Positions 15,001 to 21,177 of a DNA stretch of 21,177 nucleotides are shown here, piece by piece. The DNA is from Pigoraptor vietnamica (taxonomy: Eukaryota; Opisthokonta; Filasterea). The first letter of the stretch is position 1. Every line of letters begins with the position of its first letter. The stretch lies in contig CALSCQ010000191.1 of the NCBI GenBank assembly GCA_943704525.1, forward strand, positions 1-21,177. The letters run 5' to 3'. Under the pieces are notes generated by a model. It ran no database searches, had not been told where the DNA came from, and saw nothing but the letters and a program-made list of their open reading frames with translations. Both the position numbers and the translations under genes were made by a program.

Positions 15001-15212
15001 CGGAAGGGCCGCTCGCGCCGTGCGCGTCGCTGGTTCGCGCTGCGTCGACTCACACGCGCTATTACCCCCTCTTGCCTCCGGAGCCCGCGCGCGGTGTGGG
15101 TGTGGGGGACGTGCCCTTTCTACTGCCCATGCACAGCGCGTGGGAGGTTCTCGTTTGGCTTGCGGTGCTCGTGGCCGCTGTCGTGTGGGCCACTTTGAAG
15201 CTGTCCGAATGA
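11734..15212 (+). CDS. Multifunctional beta-oxidation protein: enoyl-CoA hydratase fused to a degenerate 3-hydroxyacyl-CoA dehydrogenase, with C-terminal membrane anchor
   Basis: Exons 11734-11964, 12219-12441, 12730-12971 and 13221-15212 (TGA 15210-15212) give 895 aa. Residues 1-230 are the crotonase domain: oxyanion-hole motif GADIED (71-76), GHCLGGGLE with Glu122, LPEVKLG with Glu144, then LIPGAGG. Both catalytic Glu residues of hydratases are present. A linker like that of FadB/HADHA/EHHADH follows ([18 protein letters not shown]). The dehydrogenase part starts near 359, but the NAD motif reads GAAHPS instead of GxGxxG, and GMHFF has become GMCFT (Cys546). The helical domains are recognisable ([16 protein letters not shown] about 635-650; [17 protein letters not shown]). 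The end carries one hydrophobic helix (about 874-893, [19 protein letters not shown]) and finishes KLSE, so there is no peroxisomal SKL. Likely role: trans-2-enoyl-CoA hydration at a peroxisomal or mitochondrial membrane. Confidence 0.88.
12004..12062 (+). repeat. Pure (GT)29 in intron 1 of the hydratase/dehydrogenase gene
   Basis: Uninterrupted GT for about 58 bp, then degenerate GT to about 12165, within intron 11965-12218. Confidence 0.9.
13020..13033 (+). repeat. 14-G homopolymer in intron 3 of the hydratase/dehydrogenase gene
   Basis: A G14 run inside intron 12972-13220, on the sense strand of the gene. Confidence 0.85.
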
Positions 15213-15399
15213 AACAGTGTCCAGTCGGCGTGTCCAGACAGTCCGGCACCGAAACACGAGTCCGCGACTATTATTGTTCCGCATCTGTCAGTCGGATATG
15301 TACTAAAAACCGCCGAAGCTTTGCGTCTGTGTGTGTTTTCGTGTGCGACTTTGCTCCGGTGTGTCCTTTTCAGTCTGTTAGTGAGGGCAGTCACACACA
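15213..15399 (+). promoter_or_regulatory. Intergenic promoter of the nucleoside hydrolase gene
   Basis: 187 bp lie between two same-strand genes. No TATA box is evident. The region is pyrimidine-rich towards the ATG at 15400 (cacacacaATG). The preceding gene's 3' end must also lie here. Confidence 0.35.
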
Positions 15400-16007
15400 A
15401 TGCGGCGACGGGTGATTATCGACACGGACCCGGGCATTGACGACGCCCTCGCCCTCGTGCTCGCCCTCGCGTGCACAGACGAAATCGAAGTGGTGCGTTT
15501 GCAATGTGCTGTTTATGCGTTGCAATGAGTGCGTTGGTGTGCGCCTGCGTATTGTATAGTGTATAGCCAGCCCTTGTGCGCGACAGTGTGTTCGAGTGAT
15601 GTGAGTGTGGTGTGGGTGCGCTGTGTGTGCGTACTTGAATTTTACGTGGCCGACACGCATCTGTAGAGCCCTCATGTCTGATGTGTCTCGCGGATGTATT
15701 ATTTTGAGTATTCTGACTGCGGCCCCTTCGCTCTAGATTGGAGTGACGATCACGCACGGCAATAGCCATGACGTGGACATGCTCGCGCGCAACGCCTGCT
15801 ACATTCTCGAGGAGTGCGGCCAAAAGGGCATCCCCGTCGTCAAGGGTGCAAAGTACGCCATGGTGCGTGGAATGTACCTGCATGTGTGTGTGTGTGTGTG
15901 TGTGTTTGTGCGTGCGAGTGTGTGTGCGTGCGAATGTGTGTGTGTGTGTGTGTGTGTGTTTGTGCGTGCGAGTGTGTGTGCGTGCGAATGTGTGTGTGTG
16001 TGTGTGC

Positions 16008-16046
<39 letters not shown>

Positions 16047-16269
16047 TGTGTGTGTGTCTGTGTGTGTGTGTGTGTGCGTGCGTGTGTGTGTGTGTGTGTC
16101 TGTGTGTGTGTGTGTGTCTGTGTCTGTGTGTGTCTGTGTGTGTGTGTGTGCGTAAGTGCGTGCGTGTGTGTGTGTGTGCGTGCGTGCGTATGTGCGTGCG
16201 TGCGTGCGTGTGTGTGCGTGTGTGTGTGTGTGCGTGTGCATGTGTTTGCGTGAGTGTGTGTGTGTGTGA

Positions 16270-16312
<43 letters not shown>

Positions 16313-17894
16313 AGTGTGAGTGCGTGCGTCGTGCGTAAGACCGCCCTAATCACTCCCTTCGACCCACAGCGGCCAGAGTTTGCCGTCCTGAGCGATCTTA
16401 CTGTGCGCATCCACGGCAACAACGCCCTGGGTAACATCGAGCTGAAGGAGCCGCCGCTTCATGCGCTCGCGCACGCATACCACGACAGCGAATCGGCCAA
16501 GAAAATGTGCCGGCACACAGAGTGCGTGGCTCTTTTCTGTCGCACTGTCGCGTGTGTCGCTTGTTCCATTCGTGTGTGTATGTCTGACGCTTGCTCGTGG
16601 TATGTGTGTATGAGGGAATGCGCGAATGCTTTGTCTCTTCATTATTCGTTGTTGTGCGTGCGTGCGGGTGTTTGTGCACAGCCTCCCCTTTGTCTCATTG
16701 TGCGTATCGCTGTGTGTGCGTGCGTGAGCCTGCTATATTGCTCACAGCGCCTGTCCGTGCCCGCGCGTGTGTGTCTGCAGGAATGCGGCCGCGCAATTCA
16801 TCATCGACCAGAGCGAGAAGCACACGGACGTCACAGTGATTGCAATTGGACCGCTCACAAACGTCGCAGAGGCACTCACGGCGTGTCCGCCCGTTGCCAA
16901 GCGCCTCGCGTCGATCGGTGGGCATGCGTGCGTTACGTGTAACGTGCTTGTGTTGCCCGCCCCTCTTCACTATTCCGACCCCTTCATTTTGTGCTGTGCC
17001 TTTTTGACCCTGATGCGTCTGATGCGTCTCGTCTGATGTTTCTCGCCTGATGTGTCTCGCCTGTGCTGCGGCTGAGTGCGCGTGTGCTTTGATACCCCAG
17101 TGACGATGGGCGGTGCGCTTGACCACATCGGCAATCGCTCGCCGGTGGCGGAGGCGAACGTGGCCGACGACCCCTTTGCCGCGCGAATTGTGTACCACTC
17201 TGGCGCAGATGTCGTCATCGTCCCCCTCAACATCACGCGCCAGGTGCGTGCGTGCATGCGCGCATGTTCGACCGTATTGTGTGTGAAAGCGTTCGTGTGT
17301 GGGCGCCGTCTTGAATGAGGGTTGCGAGTGCGTGGGAAACGCGTGCACGAAAGTGACGGCGCACATGCACGGTCGTGTGACCCCCCCCCCCCCCCCTCGT
17401 CGCCCCTTTAAGTGTTTAAACAGCACGTATACGAGTGCGGTGTGAGAAGGGGAGCCGGAAAAGTGCCGGCTTCTATATCTCATCACTCTCCCGCCACGTG
17501 TGCGCAGGTGTCCATGACGTCAGAGTTCCTCTCTTCGCTGAACACGACGTGCGGCGGCATTGGCGAGGCACTCCACCGGATGGTGCTGCACTATCGCGAT
17601 GTCCTGACGCAGTTGGGCTCCACCGCGTGCCCAATGCACGACCCCGTCGCCGTCCTCTTTGTCGCATGCCCCTCCCTCTTCGGCCGCGGCGCCGTTCCGC
17701 TGTACGTCGACGTCGAGTGCGTCGGAGAGCTCACGCGCGGCATGACGGTGGCGGACTGGACGGGCCGCTGTGGGAAGAAGCCGAACGTGCGCGCGATTGT
17801 CGACGTGGACTTCCGCGGGTGTCTCACGTACTTTCTGGAAAAGGTCGGGCTCTTCTCGCGGAAACAGGCGCCGCTTAAGATGGACAAGTGGTGA
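15400..17894 (+). CDS. Inosine-uridine-type nucleoside hydrolase
   Basis: Six exons give 345 aa: 15400-15492, 15737-15862, 16370-16521, 16781-16917, 17101-17243 and 17508-17894 (TGA 17892-17894). All joins keep frame. The enzyme hydrolyses ribonucleosides to base plus ribose and serves nucleoside salvage. Calcium and ribose ligands of the family are all visible: DTDPGIDD at 8-15 (Asp10, Asp14, Asp15), Asn40 in THGNS, the HGNNALGN loop, IGPLTN, MGGA, EAN (Glu187, Asn189) and HDP (His261, Asp262) near the end. Length is slightly above the usual 310-330. There is no signal peptide, so it is cytosolic or carried elsewhere by an unseen signal. Intron 2 (15863-16369) is almost wholly (GT)n; intron 4 carries a minisatellite; intron 5 has 16 C residues. 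The 3' end is followed by a partial copy of itself. Base specificity cannot be read from sequence. Confidence 0.92.
15885..16316 (+). repeat. (GT)n-rich block in intron 2 of the nucleoside hydrolase gene
   Basis: About 430 bp of GT repeats on the sense strand, with a duplicated 56-bp unit (GTTTGTGCGTGCGAGTGTG at about 15904 and again about 15960). It fills most of intron 15863-16369. Confidence 0.92.
17010..17062 (+). repeat. 14-bp minisatellite, unit CTGATGYGTCTCGC
   Basis: About four degenerate units lie in intron 4 (16918-17100) of the nucleoside hydrolase gene, 40-90 nt before its acceptor. One exact unit also occurs in intron 1 of the same gene at 15678-15691. Confidence 0.75.
17381..17396 (+). 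repeat. 16-C homopolymer in intron 5 of the nucleoside hydrolase gene
   Basis: C16 within intron 17244-17507, about 110 nt before the acceptor. Confidence 0.85.
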
Positions 17895-18015
17895 TGTCGC
17901 TTCCCGGCGTCTTTGCGGTTTGTGTATGGCCGGGACGCGATAAAGATGGACACTGGTTAATGCCGCTTCTCTGCGCCGCATTACATTGCGGTTCGTGTAC
18001 GTGGCTGAAGCGACA
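17877..18015 (+). repeat. Degenerate tandem duplication of the nucleoside hydrolase 3' end
   Basis: The stretch from AAGATGGAC (17877), which includes the last codons and stop, recurs 66 bp later at 17943. Shared blocks are AAGATGGACA, CGCTTC, TTGCGGTT and GTGTA. The second copy reads Lys-Met-Asp-Thr-Gly-stop. Confidence 0.65.
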
Positions 18016-18208
18016 ATTTGCTTGCAGTGTGCGTGCTTGCAGTGTGCATATCGGCCACGTGTCCAGACAACAGCAATTTGCACCGGTGGACCCCGGGACT
18101 CGAGAACGATTTTTAGTGCTCGGCATCATCGCAATTGATGGCCGAACATCCGTCACTGACAGCTGGCCCGGGAGATACCGCGACCTCCAGTGACCCTGTT
18201 CCAAAGAA
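17895..18208. other. Convergent 3' spacer with tandem duplications
   Basis: 314 bp between the stops of the nucleoside hydrolase gene (plus) and the secreted protein gene (minus). It holds a degenerate copy of the hydrolase 3' end (from 17943) and a 15-bp direct repeat with core TGCTTGCAGTGTGC at 18019-18032 and 18034-18047. No further gene is supported. Confidence 0.6.
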
Positions 18209-19798
18209 CTAGGTCGCGAGGTCCGCAAAGAACAGCCCGCCGCCGGCCACCTTCTCCGGGCATGTTTTCAGCGAAGCCGGCCCAGCGCCGATGGTCATGG
18301 GCGTCGAATTGTCCGCGCACTTGCAGGCGGCGAAAGCTGTCGTCGTCATCGCAGCATACACCTTCCCGATGTTGCAGTTGTAGAGCGGCAGGCCCGCGTT
18401 CTGAATCGTCGCGTAGACCTCGTCGGGCTGCCCAAACTCTGGATTGCCCGGGTAGTAGTTGCACGAGGCCGTCGACGTGGCGCCGCCGAAAAGGACAATG
18501 CCCGTATTCCTCGCGGGGTCGTTGCACGCGGGGGTGGCAGGCGGCGCCGGTGCCGCTTTCGCAACTGCAGGCAGGAAGAGAGTGCCCCGCGGCCGAACAG
18601 CATTCAGTTAGCCACCTCATTGAATACACGCCCGTCGGCAGTTCCGGTGGTACATGGATTTAATCGACGGGAACACGGTTCCTCGGGCCACTATTGAGTC
18701 CGTACACTATCCTTCGCTCACTATGGAGTCGTTCTCACGGCTGCGTGCAACACTAACAGCAAATCCAGTCACGTGCCACCCACCAAAGAACGGCTGCGTG
18801 ATGATCTTGCAGACCATGTTCTCCGTCGCAATAATGTGCTGCGCCGAGCGCACGGCCGCCGAATCCGCGGGCTCATCATGCGCAGGGGCCGGCACTTCCA
18901 CCTTGACGTCGGAGCCGGTGATCGTGTGGTCGCTGCCGTCACGGAAGTCCAGCTGTGGCGGAGCAAAAGCGGCACCAAAATTGTCAAATCAGTGCCAGGC
19001 ACTGAGCGGCGGCGATAGAAAACCGAGTAACCGTTAACATGGCGGCTTCGTATATGAACACTGACTCCCGGCGGCAATTACGCAAGGAGACAAGCCGACC
19101 GTCTGCCACATCAATACTATAAATAAAAGGGCGGGAAGAGCGGTTTTGAATCTGACTGACACAACAAAAGTTGGCCGTCAGTTGCACACGGCAGTCTGTC
19201 CGTCTATCAGATGGCTGCTTTGGTAACAGACAGCCGTGACCAACTAGACTGGCTGGATGGGCGCGAAAACTGAGTGCATTGCATCAATCACATGCGTACC
19301 GTGAGCTTGCCGTGCGTAATGTCGGCGGTGAGGGTGACGGCACCGTCAACGGCGGCAGGGAAATTGTAGCCGAACTTCAGCGCGGCAGACTCGGGACCTT
19401 GAGCGTAGCGTGCGGCGCAGGTGAGGAAGGTCACGTCGCCGTCCTTAATTGCGGTGCAGGAGAGTGCCGCGTTCCCGTTGGTGCCAAACACGCTACCACC
19501 ACCGAGGTTGTGGGAGCTCAGGCAGAGAATGTCGAATTTGCCGCCGTTGTGGAACGTGCGATCTGCCGGCGGGATTCACAGACTGGGTCAGTTGCCGGCA
19601 CCCATTAAGCACTGACATCACCCGACTGGACTGAATCGGCCGGCACGGTGCAGCCGTGGCACTAACTTACACACACGACTGGCACACTACACATACACAC
19701 AGCCGCCGGCCTCACCCGTGCCGGTGGCACGTGCCGGCGACTGCAATTAGCGCCGCCGCGAAGGCAAAGGCTGCAGCGAAATTGCGGGCAGCCATCAT
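18209..19798 (-). CDS. Secreted Cys-rich orphan protein
   Basis: Preferred model, four exons: 19798-19716, 19516-19300, 18952-18784 and 18564-18209 (TAG 18209-18211), 274 aa with all joins in frame. It starts with a clear signal peptide (MMAARN, then an Ala/Phe/Leu/Ile core, probable cleavage near AVA/G at 21-22). The mature part has ten Cys, including CKC, SCN and NCN contexts, two Ala/Pro-rich linkers (PAPAHDEP and AKAAPAPPATP) and no second membrane helix, which suggests a secreted or wall/surface protein with disulfides. The last exon has a Gly/Ala-rich fold (FGGATSTASCNYYPGNPEFG). I recognise no family. The weak point is intron 1: an acceptor at 19562 would add a coding-looking stretch (FHNGGKFDILCL) but shifts the frame relative to the signal exon, whereas the acceptor at 19517-19518, after a pyrimidine-rich tract, fits. 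Confidence 0.68.
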
Positions 19799-20234
19799 TC
19801 TGAGACTGAAGGCAACTCAGTGTCAACGACCGGCCGTGCGAAGGGAACTGTGATCCCTAAGGAAAAATTGGCACATTCAGGGAAATAGCGGTCGCCGTTC
19901 GGCGCTAGTGCGGCATCCTTACCATTGACACCTCACCATACACGCTCTACACTTTCTCGTGATTTTTTATTACGGCCTTTATTTGTGGGGAAATTTCCAT
20001 TGTCCGCCGAGCCAAAATAAATTTAATTAATTGACAGATTGAAGTGACCACCCACTGTAACATCCACCCATCGCTGAGGGGCTTCTATGTGGGAGTGGGC
20101 GTTGGTCGAGAGAACACGTGTGTTCGCTCGAAAAAAAAGGAAAAAGAGAAAAAATACGCCAAAAAAAGAAATAAAATAACCAATAAGTCGGCGGGCGCAT
20201 TCCGAACAAGGGTGCGTGACGTCAATTCGTACCC

Positions 20235-20258
20235 CATCACGTGACAAATCACGTGATG
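20235..20258. repeat. 24-bp inverted repeat with two CACGTG cores
   Basis: Arms CATCACGTGA (20235-20244) and TCACGTGATG (20249-20258) are exact reverse complements around a CAAA spacer. Each arm holds the E-box/G-box core CACGTG bound by bHLH or bZIP proteins, so the element looks like a double binding site. The binding role is inferred. Confidence 0.7.
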
Positions 20259-20307
20259 TTAAAGGATGAACACCCCGGATTGTAACATGGCCGTCGTCAT
20301 CACTTCA

Positions 20308-20500
20308 GTTCGCGCCAACAGTTCACGTTCTAATCTCGCGGCTCTCAGAGTGAACTTTATCGTGTGCCGTACCGTGCGCCCGTTGAGCGCGAACCCTCGG
20401 AGCTCTGTTCGCGCCAATTCACATTCTAATCTCGCGGCTCTCAGAGTGAACTTTATCGTCGGTGCCGTGCCGTGCGCCCGTTGAGCGAACCCGGCTCGGT
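20308..20500 (+). repeat. Two-copy tandem repeat, unit about 96-99 bp
   Basis: Copy 1 starts at 20308 and copy 2 at 20407, both with GTTCGCGCCAA. They share TCTAATCTCGCGGCTCTCAG, GAGTGAACTTTATCGT and GTGCGCCCGTTGAGCG with few changes; copy 1 has three extra bases early on. It is not part of any supported gene. Confidence 0.85.
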
Positions 20501-20602
20501 GCTCTAAAACGCTTCGCAGTATTACCTAGTGTCACAGGTGTCGCGTATATCCGCCGCTGTTATACAATAAGTCCGTTACTGAGGCGGCCGGCACAGTTGC
20601 GC

Positions 20603-21142
20603 ATGCGGCTTGCGTGCCGGGCGACGCGACAGTTGTTCCACCTACGGCCCACAGCGGTCCCGCTCGCTGCCCCAAAGTTTTCTTGCGCTGTCGATGGCGC
20701 TCTCGTTCTCGTGCACAGAGACCACCCGGGTGGGACGGTGACGCGACCCTCGCCCTTATGCGGTGAGTTTCATATATCACTCAGACGCAGCTGTGGACAA
20801 GCTCACTCAGTCACTCCTCACAAGCAAACACAGACGCCCACGTCCTCGTGGGATCACATGCTTCTTTCAAACGTTCTTGGGCTACAGTATAGCAATAGGA
20901 TTCTCGTCATTGCCTCTAACCTGGCCTCGTGTGACCTTCAGCGTGACTGCATTCGTGCATCGCACTTTTCAGCCTATGATCCCCTCTTGGGAATGAATCC
21001 AATCGACCTCACGGGGTCTCCCCCTGCGCCGGACCATAAGCGCAAGAGAGAGAGAGATGGGTGGGTTGCGCATTTCTTTATGGATGGGCGTTTGTGGGTC
21101 CATAGAGCCGCATTGAATGCATCGGTATTGCTCGGTGAATAA
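20603..21142 (+). CDS. Uncertain open reading frame, possible organelle-targeted protein
   Basis: An ORF from ATG 20603 runs to TAA 21140-21142 (179 aa). Its start (MRLACRATRQLFHLRP) is Arg-rich with no acid residues, like a mitochondrial presequence. The end (GMNPIDLTG, KRKRERDGW, FMDGRLWVH) looks moderately protein-like. A strong donor (gtgagt) at 20762 and an acceptor after CACTCAG near 20809 would remove a 48-nt intron in frame; other acceptors break the frame. No family is recognised and third-position GC is lower than in the genes to the left. It could be a chance ORF or the 5' part of a gene that continues to the right. Confidence 0.3.
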   Translation: MRLACRATRQLFHLRPTAVPLAAPKFSCAVDGALVLVHRDHPGGTVTRPSPLCGEFHISLRRSCGQAHSVTPHKQTQTPTSSWDHMLLSNVLGLQYSNRILVIASNLASCDLQRDCIRASHFSAYDPLLGMNPIDLTGSPPAPDHKRKRERDGWVAHFFMDGRLWVHRAALNASVLLGE

Positions 21143-21177
21143 CGCGCCATGGTGTTTGGTAGTGCCCGGGGAGGGGG

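Larger units (their letters stand above)
19799..20602. other. Intergenic region: AT-rich island, CACGTG inverted repeat, tandem repeat
   Basis: About 800 bp upstream of the secreted-protein gene. 19960-20040 and 20130-20185 are strikingly AT-rich against the GC-rich surroundings, with purine-only A tracts on the plus strand in the second block. Next come the inverted repeat at 20235-20258 and two copies of a roughly 100-bp unit at 20308-20500. No exon chain fits. It probably contains the secreted-protein promoter. Confidence 0.55.

Noticed and set aside
17010-17062. TGATG-containing repeats as a possible box C/D snoRNA
   Set aside because: The C box would need TGATGA; the units read TGATGTG or TGATGCG and no D box with terminal stem is present.
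19987-19998. GGGGAAATTTCC resembling an NF-kappaB site
   Set aside because: A single short match in an AT-rich stretch, with no evidence that this organism has such factors.

Overview
The window is nuclear DNA of an intron-rich, GC-rich single-celled eukaryote. Every recognisable gene is split by GT-AG introns that keep the reading frame. Introns and spacers are full of (GT)n, (CA)n, (GA)n and long C or G homopolymers, and coding exons have GC-rich third positions. I cannot name the species: a free-living or parasitic protist is likely, and prokaryote, virus and plastid are excluded by the splicing.

Left to right: (1) 162-1103, plus strand, the last three exons of an unidentified protein with an acidic tail and a C-terminal CaaX box (CAVM). 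(2) 1292-10658, minus strand, two head-to-tail GT41 genes (O-GlcNAc transferase/SPINDLY-like). Nine exon-exon joins have the same phases in both, so this is an old tandem duplication. The upstream copy (B) has a complete model of 10 exons and 784 aa starting with a signal-anchor-like segment. The downstream copy (A) has diverged at sugar-nucleotide-site residues and its start is unresolved. (3) 10846-11420, plus strand, a 77-aa Tyr/Gly/Asn-rich protein with a duplicated 19-residue unit, divergent from copy B across a 187-bp promoter. (4) 11734-15212, plus strand, an 895-aa multifunctional beta-oxidation protein: an apparently intact enoyl-CoA hydratase fused to a 3-hydroxyacyl-CoA dehydrogenase that looks catalytically dead, ending in a hydrophobic tail anchor. 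(5) 15400-17894, plus strand, a six-exon inosine-uridine-type nucleoside hydrolase with all metal and substrate ligands. (6) 18209-19798, minus strand, a secreted Cys-rich orphan protein. (7) 19799-21177, an AT-rich spacer with a CACGTG inverted repeat and a tandem repeat, then a weak ORF.

The genes do not form one pathway. They suggest glycosylation signalling (GT41 pair), fatty-acid oxidation, purine/pyrimidine salvage, and membrane or surface proteins. The points most worth attention are the paired GT41 genes with an N-terminal hydrophobic segment, the pseudo-dehydrogenase with a membrane tail, and the orphan repeat protein.
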